Shown piece after piece: positions 1-8,384 of a DNA stretch of 51,390 nucleotides (position 1 is its first letter; every line of letters begins with the position of its first letter). Origin of the DNA: JBCCCJ01 sp039029315. Its GTDB lineage: Bacteria > Bacteroidota > Bacteroidia > J057. A program made the position numbers and the translations under genes. The notes under the pieces are model-generated. The model ran no database searches. It was given only the letters and a program-made list of their open reading frames with translations, and was not told the origin of the DNA. The DNA is taken from NCBI GenBank assembly GCA_039029315.1, contig JBCCGK010000084.1, positions 1 through 51,390 of the forward strand. Direction: 5' to 3'.

Positions 1-273
1 AGGTACAGGATGAGGAGACACACCTCAGCCACAATCGAAGTCATTTCGACTGCTTAGAGACTGTTTGAAAATCTGTCACTTATTTTTTGTATGTGTATTT
101 TTTTCTCAGGCAAGGCTCTTTTTTGTTCTCATAGTGGTGCTATGAGAACAAAAAAAGCCGCAGAATGAGGAAAAAAGACGCATACAAAAAATAAGTGACA
201 GATTTTCAAACAGTCTCTAAGCAGTCGAAATGACTTCGATTGTGGCTGAGGTGTGTCTCCTCATCCTGAACCT
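1..273. repeat. Large palindromic repeat, possibly a non-autonomous mobile element
   Basis: The two halves are near-perfect reverse complements about the centre at 135-139 (TGGTG between CTCATAG and CTATGAG). Arms are about 134 bases, interrupted by a few mismatches around 96-120 and 155-180. The inner part, from AGAGACTGTTTG at 56 to CAGTCTCT ending at 218, recurs in degenerate form at 3656-3820. The outer part, carrying ATCGAAGTCATTTCGAC, is seen only here. The left arm starts at the window edge, so the element may continue. No reading frame of note lies inside it. It could be a MITE-like element, a REP-type repeat or a long hairpin. Confidence 0.8.
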
Positions 274-394
274 GCGCCTGACACAAGCCAGCCATCCCTA
301 AGCTGCCAAAGGATATGCTTTTCTTCCTTGAGAGAGAACAGGGACTGGCTGTACTACGCCAAATACATTCCCCAAGAGTTCCTCCATCGAAATG

Positions 395-1390
395 TTATTG
401 AACCGTATATCTGACAAGGACTTCATTGTCAAGAATCACATTCGTACTCCAAATGAAGGAGGCATCCTGTGTACTATTGTCAAAAATATCCGTGAACCGG
501 GTATAGGCTTGCTTATTGTCTACGCCGATGGTAGCATTGGAATAAGTCGTTGCGTATGGCCATTCCGAATCATCGAAATCTACCCCATTCCATCCTAGCG
601 GAAGCGGCCAATGGACAGCGAAATAAGAAGCCCCATCATCAGATCCTTCTGTGTCGCAAGAGGTAGAGGCCCGAATTCCCTCCTGCTCTGTCAAACAGTT
701 GAGATCTTTGACAGGAGCAATGTAATAGGTCTGGGCTTTCCAGTCAGATCCTGTAGTAGCGATGATGTCACCATTCGCATTCTGAAAGACGGCCACCATG
801 CCGCCATCTCCAGCATGATGCAAAAATCCCTGATTCAACTCAGATCCTAGTCCACTGTTTTCTTCCCAGTCTACTAACTTCATTGCGATAGTGAAAGGGC
901 GATTGACTTTGAATCGGACCAGATCAGAATTGAATTGCGTGAAAGGAACATTGTCTTTGCCTACAGGATTGCCATTGATGAATAGTTCGAAATAGTTGTC
1001 TGCGAAGATGAAACCTGTGATGATTTCCCCATCTGCGTCTATGTCAATAATGTCTGAGCCATCAAGCGCAGCAAGCGCTTCCTCCGCAGAGGCGAACATC
1101 ACACCTGTACAAGGATTATATAGATCTGAGGCCAATGGGAACCAGTCGTTGGTATAGTTGACCTCGGAAGGTACCAACCATTTCTGTCCATCTCTTGCTG
1201 TGATATTGCCAATAGGTGCCCTCCGACCATTGCTACAATCATACAAATTGTTAAGAACCACGCTAGCTAAGCCTTGAGTGACGGATCCGCTTCCTCTATA
1301 CGCTTCTTTTTCTGGATCTCCTTCTACTGGAGCACAGGCAATCAGGGAAAACAAGCACATCAGAAGGAGGAATGGAAAGGAGGGAGTCAT
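395..1390 (-). CDS. Secreted lipoprotein with galactose-binding-like region, function unknown
   Basis: The ATG at 1390 was chosen because it starts a lipoprotein signal (MTPSFPFLLLMCLFSLIAC), with the lipid-bearing Cys at residue 19; the frame extends further upstream without a signal. The mature protein is about 310 residues. The middle and C-terminal parts (FADNYFELFINGNPVGKD, then WNGVDFDDSEWP and a closing strand ending VLVRYTV) resemble the jelly-roll accessory region that I associate with secreted YHYH-type proteins. That resemblance is from memory and not tested. Several Cys pairs suggest disulfides. It lies 155 bases downstream of another lipoprotein on the same strand and may be co-transcribed. 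The reaction, if any, is unknown. Confidence 0.75.
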   Translation of the reverse strand: MTPSFPFLLLMCLFSLIACAPVEGDPEKEAYRGSGSVTQGLASVVLNNLYDCSNGRRAPIGNITARDGQKWLVPSEVNYTNDWFPLASDLYNPCTGVMFASAEEALAALDGSDIIDIDADGEIITGFIFADNYFELFINGNPVGKDNVPFTQFNSDLVRFKVNRPFTIAMKLVDWEENSGLGSELNQGFLHHAGDGGMVAVFQNANGDIIATTGSDWKAQTYYIAPVKDLNCLTEQEGIRASTSCDTEGSDDGASYFAVHWPLPLGWNGVDFDDSEWPYATTYSNATIGVDNKQAYTRFTDIFDNSTQDASFIWSTNVILDNEVLVRYTVQ

Positions 1391-1545
1391 GAGATCGATG
1401 GTTTTTTGTGAAAAATTATCTTCTTCCGCAAAAGAACCGCTATGTACTTCACAGAAAGAATTGAATGAAAAAATAAGGAAAAATGACGCTCCAAGCTTCC
1501 TCATCCCCAAATTTCCTGAAGAAAAAGGGAAATAAGGACAGATTC

Positions 1546-2304
1546 CTACAATTCCTGCATCAATTCCAACTCGATTTTCGACAATTCCTTCAATTTCCCA
1601 TCCATAAATGCCTCATCCAATTCATGTACACTCCATACAGCAGGATCAGCTTTGTAATTGACATAGTCCTGAAATCGAACTCCGTCTATTTGCTGTGGAT
1701 GAAAAGCTTCCCGAAAACGCAATCCTCCGCCATCGACCCGATAAGAATACGCCAAATAATCCACAAGGAAATTGTCTTGTTGTATCCAGTAAACAAAAAC
1801 GTCATCATAATCTTTGCCACCACCTTCTTCCTGAAAAGAAACCTCGATTTTGTGATAGGACTGCTCTTTGATATCCACAGTCCCCAAATATTTTTTATGA
1901 ACTGCAGGATCATTTAATCCATAGGGAAGCTGAGCAAAGTAATGAACAGAATTCACAGAATTGGCATACTTGTCTGCCATACTATCGACTACAGTGGCTA
2001 TTTTTCCATTGATATGTCGAACAAATCCATCATTGCTGAGTACATCTCTGTAAGTCTCTCCCTCTTTCTCGAAGCGTCGTTCATATTGGAATTTTCCCCC
2101 CTGCCGTTGGAGTTCATATTCAAACTTCCTGAAGACGAATTGAACATGCAGATCATCATATGAAGACCCTCCATGTGCATCGATGGCTTTATCAATGATG
2201 GTTTGAGCAGTAAGCAGCTCCCCGCTTTGTTGTGTATCGATCTGTCTGGCGCAAGAGAAGAGCAAGAGGAATACTGATAGAGAGAGGATGATTCGGGTTC
2301 GCAT
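1546..2304 (-). CDS. DUF6503-like lipoprotein
   Basis: The start at 2304 gives a clean lipoprotein signal, MRTRIILSLSVFLLLFSC, with Cys18 as the lipidation site; an in-frame ATG 19 codons upstream would spoil it. The body has the pattern of a Bacteroidota family: AHGGSSYDDL near the mature N-terminus, a central SVNSVHYFAQLPYGLND, then KDYDDVFVYWI, DYLAYSYRVDGGG and GVRFQDYVNYK. I recognise this as DUF6503-like; no biochemical role is known to me. It probably sits in the outer or inner membrane facing the periplasm. It is divergent from the serine hydrolase at 2428, with a shared 123-base promoter region. Confidence 0.8.
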   Translation of the reverse strand: MRTRIILSLSVFLLLFSCARQIDTQQSGELLTAQTIIDKAIDAHGGSSYDDLHVQFVFRKFEYELQRQGGKFQYERRFEKEGETYRDVLSNDGFVRHINGKIATVVDSMADKYANSVNSVHYFAQLPYGLNDPAVHKKYLGTVDIKEQSYHKIEVSFQEEGGGKDYDDVFVYWIQQDNFLVDYLAYSYRVDGGGLRFREAFHPQQIDGVRFQDYVNYKADPAVWSVHELDEAFMDGKLKELSKIELELMQEL

Positions 2305-2427
2305 AGGGCATGTTGGTTTGTCTGTGTAAAAGTAGAGAAAAAAAAGCAGCAAAATTGTCAAATAGCCGATAGCTGATCCGCATTTTTCCCTAACTTACTT
2401 TCTTCTCATTGACAATTACTTGCAATT

Positions 2428-3657
2428 ATGGCTACTACACGAATTACTCCAGATATGATTCATGGCGAGGTTGCTCCCGGTTTTGAGGAAGTCCAAACCG
2501 CCTTTCACGAAAATTTTATCAAAAGAAAAGAGCTCGGTGCAGCTTGTGCTGTCTATTACCAGGGACAAAAAGTGGTAGATCTTTGGGGAGGAATCAGGGA
2601 TCATCGTGTTGGATTGCCTTGGGAAGAGGACACAATGATTCTTGTGTTTTCCACGACCAAAGGCATGGCTTCCATGTGTATGGCCTTGGCCCATTCAAGA
2701 GGAATGTTGGATTTTGAAAAACCCGTGGCAGATTATTGGCCTGAATTTGCGGAAAACGGAAAAGAAAATATCACTGTTCGCCAACTGATTTCTCACAAGG
2801 CTGGCTTATGCGCTATTGATGAACCACTGGATTTTGAGGCGTTGGCAGACCCGGACAAAGTAGCTGCTGCTCTGGCCAAGCAAGCACCCCTGTGGGAGCC
2901 CGGGCAGGCACATGGGTATCACGGACTTACCCTTGGATGGTATGAAGGAGAGCTGATCCGAAGAGTAGACTCACAACACAGAACTATTGGGCAGTTTTTT
3001 CAAGACGAGATCGCCAAACCTCTGGAGTTGGAATTTTATATTGGGCTACCCAAGGAGGTCCCATCGAGCCGGATTGCTTATATCAAGGGCTATCCCAGAT
3101 GGAAAATGTTGTTCAATCTGGACAAGATGCCCCGGAATTTTGTGAAAGGAATGTTTAACCCAAAAAGCATTACAGCACGTACATTTTCCAACCCCAAGGT
3201 ACTAGGGATAATCCCTAATTATAACAGGAGGGAAATGCAGGAGATTGAACTACCTGCGGCAAATGGAATTGGACAAGTGCGAAGTATTGCAAGAGCTTAT
3301 GGCGCTTTTGCGATGGGAGGCAAAGAACTTGGGATCACCGATGCAACAATGAAAGAACTCATCGAACCAGCCAGCACACCTCCCGATGGATTGATGGATT
3401 TGGTACTTCGTATGCCTACCACCTTTTCGTTGGGCTATTGCAAGCCTTCTTCTGCCATGCAGTTTGGCAGCAGCAATAAGGCGTTTGGGACACCTGGTGC
3501 GGGAGGGTCCTTTGGGTTTGCAGATCCTGGAGAAGGAATTGGCTTCGCCTATGCGATGAACCGATCGGGATTTTATCTGATCGATGATCCGAGAGAAAAA
3601 TCATTGCGAGATGCTGTCTACGCATGTGTCAAGCAGCTAAAAAACCAAACCGTCTGA
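2428..3657 (+). CDS. Serine hydrolase, class C beta-lactamase/EstB-type esterase family
   Basis: A 409-residue serine hydrolase of the beta-lactamase superfamily (PF00144). The nucleophile motif SxxK is S75-T-T-K78 in FSTTKGMAS. The second motif is Y164-H-G166 in the position of the usual YxN/YxS. A Gly-rich GAGGSFGFADP near residue 355 matches the third-motif region (HxG/GxG). There is no signal peptide, so the enzyme is probably cytoplasmic and more likely an esterase than a drug-resistance beta-lactamase. Close relatives are usually annotated as serine hydrolase or EstB-like. The TGA stop overlaps the first bases of the palindromic repeat at 3656, so the repeat has inserted flush with, or has supplied, the end of this gene. 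Confidence 0.88.
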   Translation: MATTRITPDMIHGEVAPGFEEVQTAFHENFIKRKELGAACAVYYQGQKVVDLWGGIRDHRVGLPWEEDTMILVFSTTKGMASMCMALAHSRGMLDFEKPVADYWPEFAENGKENITVRQLISHKAGLCAIDEPLDFEALADPDKVAAALAKQAPLWEPGQAHGYHGLTLGWYEGELIRRVDSQHRTIGQFFQDEIAKPLELEFYIGLPKEVPSSRIAYIKGYPRWKMLFNLDKMPRNFVKGMFNPKSITARTFSNPKVLGIIPNYNRREMQEIELPAANGIGQVRSIARAYGAFAMGGKELGITDATMKELIEPASTPPDGLMDLVLRMPTTFSLGYCKPSSAMQFGSSNKAFGTPGAGGSFGFADPGEGIGFAYAMNRSGFYLIDDPREKSLRDAVYACVKQLKNQTV

Positions 3658-3820
3658 GAGACTGTTTTGGAATCTGTGCTGAGAGTATTTATGGTGTATT
3701 TTTTTCTCAGACAAGGCTCTTTTTTGATCTCATAGTGGTGCTATGGGAACAAAAAATGCCGCCGAATGAGGAAAATAGACGCATATAAAAAATAAGTGCC
3801 AGATGTTCAAACAGTCTCTG
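3656..3820. repeat. Second, decayed copy of the palindromic repeat
   Basis: Begins GAGAGACTGTTTTGG and ends AACAGTCTCTG. The centre keeps CATAGTGGTGCTATG, identical to the centre of the copy at 1-273. The arms pair imperfectly, with many substitutions relative to the first copy, so this copy is older or less constrained. Only the inner 165-base unit is present; the outer arms of the first copy are missing. It touches the stop codon of the serine hydrolase and lies before the membrane-protein pair. Confidence 0.8.
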
Positions 3821-3881
3821 AGCACGTCTGAACTTATGGGTCTGGCAAGAGGGTGAGGCAATATCATACACACTGACAACG

Positions 3882-4904
3882 ATGGACACCACTTTCTATT
3901 CAATTCATCCTTATTATATTGCCCTGACAGGGTCTATGGTAGCTATTCTGGGCGTGTATCTGTTTTTTTGGAGAACATCCTCCAGGAAGGAGACAGGTCC
4001 CAAGACAGCACAGAAAGAGGTGCCACTCAATTTATCACCCGCTGCCGTACGCTTCCTGTGGAAAGGAGAAGTGGATTGGGATATGCTCCTGACAATCGCT
4101 TTTTCTGCTGTACAAAAACAGGTGTATCGATTCGGCTGGAATAGGGCACAAGGATCTGCGTACTTCCAATTGTTGGATGAATCAACATTTGGAAGACTGG
4201 CACATGAAGAGCGGGCTGCCCTCACCATGGGAAGAAATGCCCCCTTGAAGAACTTCATGTTTGCCAGAAAGAAAAAAAGACTGGATGAAACCATGGCCCA
4301 TCGGGCTGAATCCTATTTGAAAAAGAAATTCAAGCATTTTATCAATCCTGTCCAACGCTGGGTCTTGATTGGGTTGGGACTGAATGTGGTATTGCTGTTG
4401 ATCCTGGGAAGAATATTCCTACAGCTGGCTCCTGGACAATTGTTATTGGATGGCATGCTCATGGGATTCATGATTGTGGGAACGATTTTGTACCTGGACC
4501 GATTTTTAGATGAAAGTTCCAATGTTCAAAAATGGGGATATGCCTTTATGGGGATTCTTCTTCTGGGAGTATTTATAAGCATAGATCTGAATTCTGGATT
4601 TCCAGTGATAGCTGCCTTGGGATTTGCCATTCCTGTCCATATCTGGATGTACTTCCATCTTCCCAAACTCTCTGCTGAAGGCCAACGAATTCAGCAACAA
4701 ATCCTTCAGTATAAAGAATATCTATGGAAAGAGAAGCTGGTCCTGGAGGTGGAAGATATTCCTTACTGTCTGGCCTTGGACATTCCCTGTGATGAAACAG
4801 AACAAATCAACCATTTGCTAACAGAAGGATGGGAATCGAGTAACAATTTCCTTCCGGGCGTACTTTCAGGCATGATCTCCTCTATCGATATTGATATATC
4901 CTGA
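3882..4904 (+). CDS. Membrane protein distantly like DUF2207, first of a tandem pair
   Basis: A 340-residue protein with one N-terminal membrane segment (about residues 12-30), a soluble domain to about residue 150, and three or four further membrane segments between about 160 and 270. The soluble part holds LSPAAVRFLWKGEVDWDM and HEERAALTMGRNAPLKN, and the C-terminus holds YKEYLWKEKL...DIPYCLALDIP. This arrangement recalls the C-terminal half of DUF2207 (YciQ-type) membrane proteins, where a similar site reads P-Y-A-x-A-L. The match is by eye and weak. The next gene is a clear paralog 24 bases downstream, so the two are probably one operon and may form a hetero-complex. Function unknown. Confidence 0.78.
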   Translation: MDTTFYSIHPYYIALTGSMVAILGVYLFFWRTSSRKETGPKTAQKEVPLNLSPAAVRFLWKGEVDWDMLLTIAFSAVQKQVYRFGWNRAQGSAYFQLLDESTFGRLAHEERAALTMGRNAPLKNFMFARKKKRLDETMAHRAESYLKKKFKHFINPVQRWVLIGLGLNVVLLLILGRIFLQLAPGQLLLDGMLMGFMIVGTILYLDRFLDESSNVQKWGYAFMGILLLGVFISIDLNSGFPVIAALGFAIPVHIWMYFHLPKLSAEGQRIQQQILQYKEYLWKEKLVLEVEDIPYCLALDIPCDETEQINHLLTEGWESSNNFLPGVLSGMISSIDIDIS

Positions 4905-4928
4905 TTTGCACTTTTAATTTTTTCAACC

Positions 4929-5942
4929 ATGAACATCGATTGGCTCACCTTATTCACACAAGCAAGTACGATTTTAATTCCTGCTGGCTGTATCCTGAGT
5001 TGTTATGTGGCTGTAGGCATGTATTTGCAATGGCCGCAAACGAAGTGGAAAGAACCGGACTTCCAGGAGCTGAAATCATGGGGGCCGGCACTATTGAGGT
5101 ATTTTTATGTTGGAAAAAATGACTGGACGAGTGTGAAAGCAGCTTTGCAAAGCGCAATCCAAAAAGGAGTATACCGTTCAGAGTGGGGCAACGAAAAAAC
5201 TCATTTGCGTTTGAGAAGAAATTCAAGTGTTTCCTTTGAGCACTTAAGGCATGAAGAGCGAGCAGTTCTGACAAAAGGTCGAAATGCGCCACTAAATGAT
5301 CTGATCCTCGGCCCAATAAGACGAAACCTTCATGAGGATATGAAGGTTCGATTGTTCCAGTTCATCCGAAATCACTATCGATCCAATACTTTTCCCAAGA
5401 TGGGCTATTCGCTGATATTATTTGTGCTCCATATTGGCTTGTTGGCTGTGATCGCAAAATATTTCCTTTTCTCCGATCTGGAATTTTGGTTGAGGTTCGT
5501 CTGTTTTGCAACCTTAATGGGCGTATCTGCCTCTCTGGTGTTGACTCACAAAGAGATGGCGCAACAAGAGAATTGGAGCACGGTGAAAAAACTCACATTT
5601 TGTGCGAGTATATCGTTGTATGTATTGCCATATGTCCACTTGATTCCTGATATCGCATCGGGAATATATGAACTCACGACACAGGATCTTATGTCCCTCT
5701 TTGCCCCATTGTTGGCCACTTTGAGTTTTCTACTTCATGGATATGGGATCAATCTGCTCAAGCCATGGAACCAGAAAGGGATGGCAGCCCATCGGAGTGT
5801 AGTAAAATATAGAGAATATTTGATGGATAAACCTGTCTTGAGCAAAGAGGATCTTCCATATGCACTCGCTCTTGAGGTGCCAACCACAGCGGAAATAGAA
5901 ATGGAGGGATTACTTATCCAAGATGGATTTGATATTCATTGA
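4929..5942 (+). CDS. Membrane protein distantly like DUF2207, second of a tandem pair
   Basis: A 337-residue paralog of the preceding gene. It shares the N-terminal anchor, the block HEERAVLTKGRNAPLND, the central membrane segments, and the C-terminal block YREYLMDKPVLSKEDLPYALALEVP. Identity elsewhere is low, so the duplication is old and both copies appear intact. It follows its partner by 24 bases on the same strand, which suggests co-translation and perhaps joint assembly. Nothing in the sequence shows a catalytic site. The DUF2207 relation is an inference from topology and the P-Y-A-L-A-L motif; the protein could equally belong to an unnamed family. Confidence 0.78.
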   Translation: MNIDWLTLFTQASTILIPAGCILSCYVAVGMYLQWPQTKWKEPDFQELKSWGPALLRYFYVGKNDWTSVKAALQSAIQKGVYRSEWGNEKTHLRLRRNSSVSFEHLRHEERAVLTKGRNAPLNDLILGPIRRNLHEDMKVRLFQFIRNHYRSNTFPKMGYSLILFVLHIGLLAVIAKYFLFSDLEFWLRFVCFATLMGVSASLVLTHKEMAQQENWSTVKKLTFCASISLYVLPYVHLIPDIASGIYELTTQDLMSLFAPLLATLSFLLHGYGINLLKPWNQKGMAAHRSVVKYREYLMDKPVLSKEDLPYALALEVPTTAEIEMEGLLIQDGFDIH

Positions 5943-6118
5943 CTAATCCCAGGAAATCAAACGAGGGTCAAAATGTTGCTTGTCAGCATTCTGATCTTTC
6001 CTTTTCGAGGAAGTGCTGTTTATGGAAAAATAGGATTTGTATCATCTAGTATAGGAACAACCTTCCCTGCGTAAAAAGAAAACTGTTGTTTTTCACCTTC
6101 TAACTCACATTACCTATT

Positions 6119-7000
6119 ATGGAATTTCGTAGTAGAATCAAAAGAGCATTTGTCTGGCTGACGGCTCTTTTTCTCGTTATGTTTGTGTTTCGACTGATCT
6201 ATGGATTTCAAACATATCCGACACATCCTGGTCAAATTCAATTCGCCAATTTTGACTCCTTTCTGTCCGGACCAAGCACACGGATGAACATAGCCTCCAG
6301 CAAATATGAATACAAAAACCTGAAATCCGAATATGGAGAAAGCATTCATGTTGATCAGAAGTATGAAAAGATTGCAAATCTGAGTTGTCGGACTACTGAG
6401 TTTGAAGAGGAGGAAGCCAAGATCAAGGCAACCATTGATGCCAATCAGGCGATTATTCAATTTCAACAGAAATCCGGCAACAAAGGAAATCAACAATTGT
6501 CATTGCAAATAGGAGTGCCACCTTCCTTGTTTGATACGTTCATCGAAACCATCCAGCAAAATCATCAGGTCGTTTCTGTTCACATCACCAAAAAGGACAA
6601 AACAAATGAATATCGCGAGTTGAACTCGAAGCTGGCAACCCTCAAGGAAACGCGTCAGTCCTTGCTTCAACTCAAATCCAAAGGCGGAAAAATTGAGGAG
6701 TACATACAATTGGAAAATCGAATCCTGCAAATTGATGAGCAATTGCAAGGATTGGGGGTACAACTTGGGAACTTCGATTCAGAGAATGAATTCTGCACAG
6801 TAAATCTCTCCTTGATCGAAGAAGGCAAACCCCAGAAAATTGGATTTGTCCAGCGAATGAAAGTCGCCCTGGAGTGGACCATAAAATATTATCTAATGAC
6901 TATGGCGGGTCTGTTTTTTGCATTAGGCGTGGCTTTGGTTTTGATCATGATTTTGGACAAAATGCAGGTGTTTGCACGAATTCGTGATCGATTGGACTAA
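6119..7000 (+). CDS. DUF4349 domain membrane protein
   Basis: A 293-residue protein with a membrane segment at about 10-30, a long extracytoplasmic domain, and a second membrane segment at about 258-280 followed by a short basic tail. The extracytoplasmic part starts with KYEKIANLSCRTTEFEEEE and contains a predicted coiled coil around residues 160-215 (ELNSKLATLKETRQSL and ENRILQIDEQLQGL). This layout is that of the DUF4349 family: a ferredoxin-like or lipoprotein-like beta-alpha domain with a coiled-coil insert and a C-terminal anchor. The function of the family is not established. It lies 176 bases after the paralogous membrane-protein pair and may be functionally linked. Confidence 0.82.
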   Translation: MEFRSRIKRAFVWLTALFLVMFVFRLIYGFQTYPTHPGQIQFANFDSFLSGPSTRMNIASSKYEYKNLKSEYGESIHVDQKYEKIANLSCRTTEFEEEEAKIKATIDANQAIIQFQQKSGNKGNQQLSLQIGVPPSLFDTFIETIQQNHQVVSVHITKKDKTNEYRELNSKLATLKETRQSLLQLKSKGGKIEEYIQLENRILQIDEQLQGLGVQLGNFDSENEFCTVNLSLIEEGKPQKIGFVQRMKVALEWTIKYYLMTMAGLFFALGVALVLIMILDKMQVFARIRDRLD

Positions 7001-7354
7001 CAAGTTTTGCTTGTCTGCGTCATGCTGTAAAAGGATTTGAGAGATATCGGATCAGACAGGATTTACAAGAGGTGCAGGATAACATAAATCATCCTATTCT
7101 TCACGTAAATCCCGTCTTCGATTTGTTTAGAATTTTTTGGATTTCCCACACTTCTTGTCCAAGAACCCAAGCTTTTATTTGTTGGATACACCCACCATTA
7201 CTCTTCTCTATCTGAAGTCGATCCTATCATGAAAGATGAAGATTAAATCCTTGTTGGACCGAGGATTGAAAACGGTCTCTCAGATATGGGTTTCGTGCCA
7301 AGGCTCGGAGAAGATAAAAATTGTGAAACAAATAGGGGCTGCTATTCCATCCTC
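7001..7354. other. Intergenic stretch between convergent genes
   Basis: 354 bases separating the convergent DUF4349 and esterase genes. It holds a short ACAAG-TTTTG-CTTGT hairpin directly after the DUF4349 stop, without a T-run, and the 62-base imperfect palindrome listed separately. I see no reading frame or RNA gene here. Confidence 0.6.
7055..7116. repeat. Imperfect palindrome, 26-base arms with 10-base loop
   Basis: The left arm starts GACAGGATTTAC and ends GCAGGAT; the right arm starts ATCCTATTC and ends GTAAATCCCGTC. The loop is AACATAAATC. The arms differ at a few positions and by small offsets. Being between two convergent genes it could act as a bidirectional transcription terminator without a T-run, or be one member of a dispersed repeat family. 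Confidence 0.55.
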
Positions 7355-8227
7355 CTAATACTGGTGAAAAGCTTCTGAAACAAATTTCAGAACTTCTGGC
7401 AGAGAGCTACGCCAATAGGTCCAACTGTGGCCACCATCTCTGATTCTGAATTCATGGGGGACATTTTTCTTTCTCATGGCAATATGAGCCAGAGAATTCC
7501 CTTCGTAGAGAAAATCATCATCTCCGCAGTCGATGAACCAGCGGACTCGATTCTTTCTATCAATCTTTTCAGGAAGGGCTTCAATGAGGGAAATGGCATT
7601 GTGGCGTTGGAAATAAGCTTCTTTGTCTTTCCTGGAAATATCCTTCACCCCCAATCGTGCCATTCGCTGTTCCATGGCTTCCATAGAAAGAGGACCAACA
7701 TAAGCACTCAATGGACATGCAGAGGAAAACATCTCAGGTTTGTGAAGTGCATACATGAATGAGCCGCCGCCGCCCATGGACAGACCAGCCACAGCCCGAT
7801 ATCTTTTTTCTCCTTTGATTCGATAGGTGCTTTCTACATGGGGGACCAATTCCTCAAAAAAGAAATCTTCATAATTCCAATCGCCCTGAATATCATTGAA
7901 ATAGCCCCTTCGACCTGTGTTGGCATCTGGCATCACGATGATCATTGGCGTGGCAATCCCTTCGCGAATGGCCTTGTCAGTGATGTGAAGTACTTCGCCA
8001 AATTGTACCCAACCCGTTTGATCGTCTCCGGCACCATGTAACAAATACAGCACTGGATAGCTCCGCTCTGATTGCTCATAATCCGGGGGGAGATAGATGG
8101 CATATTTGCGTTCGCTGTCAAGGATTTTGCTGGTCATGGATAGGTTGTCCTTGACTGTACCTGTTTGAGAAAACAGATACAAAGGACAAAGAAGCAAGAG
8201 ATAGAACAGTGATCTGGAATAGGTCAT
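7355..8227 (-). CDS. Secreted alpha/beta-hydrolase esterase (esterase D / feruloyl-esterase-like)
   Basis: The ATG at 8227 opens a typical signal peptide (MTYSRSLFYLLLLCPLYLFS, then QTG); an upstream in-frame ATG adds 26 residues with no signal and is not favoured. The mature protein fits PF00756: YPVLYLLHGAG near residue 58 (oxyanion hole), nucleophile elbow G-L-S150-M-G-G, acid in the stretch D236-D238 (CGDDDF), and His267 in GGHSW. Relatives hydrolyse ester bonds in plant polysaccharides, siderophores or formylglutathione; the export signal favours an extracellular carbohydrate ester. It lies downstream of gspE on the same strand after a 157-base gap and may be a late member of that transcript, or a substrate of the secretion system. 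Confidence 0.88.
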   Translation of the reverse strand: MTYSRSLFYLLLLCPLYLFSQTGTVKDNLSMTSKILDSERKYAIYLPPDYEQSERSYPVLYLLHGAGDDQTGWVQFGEVLHITDKAIREGIATPMIIVMPDANTGRRGYFNDIQGDWNYEDFFFEELVPHVESTYRIKGEKRYRAVAGLSMGGGGSFMYALHKPEMFSSACPLSAYVGPLSMEAMEQRMARLGVKDISRKDKEAYFQRHNAISLIEALPEKIDRKNRVRWFIDCGDDDFLYEGNSLAHIAMRKKNVPHEFRIRDGGHSWTYWRSSLPEVLKFVSEAFHQY

Positions 8228-8384
8228 AGGAATGAGCTTAACAAAATGTGATGATTGGATATCGATTTGACGAAAACCGATGTCAATATGCAACATTTTT
8301 GTCATTCTTCTCGGCGCATCTCACAGTTCGACCTGTGTGCGATTGTCAAGGAATGAATAGACTCCCAGGATTCAATTGTTTGAG

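Noticed and set aside
2428..3657. A beta-lactam resistance enzyme
   Set aside because: No signal peptide and esterase-type second motif (YHG); the fold alone does not indicate resistance.
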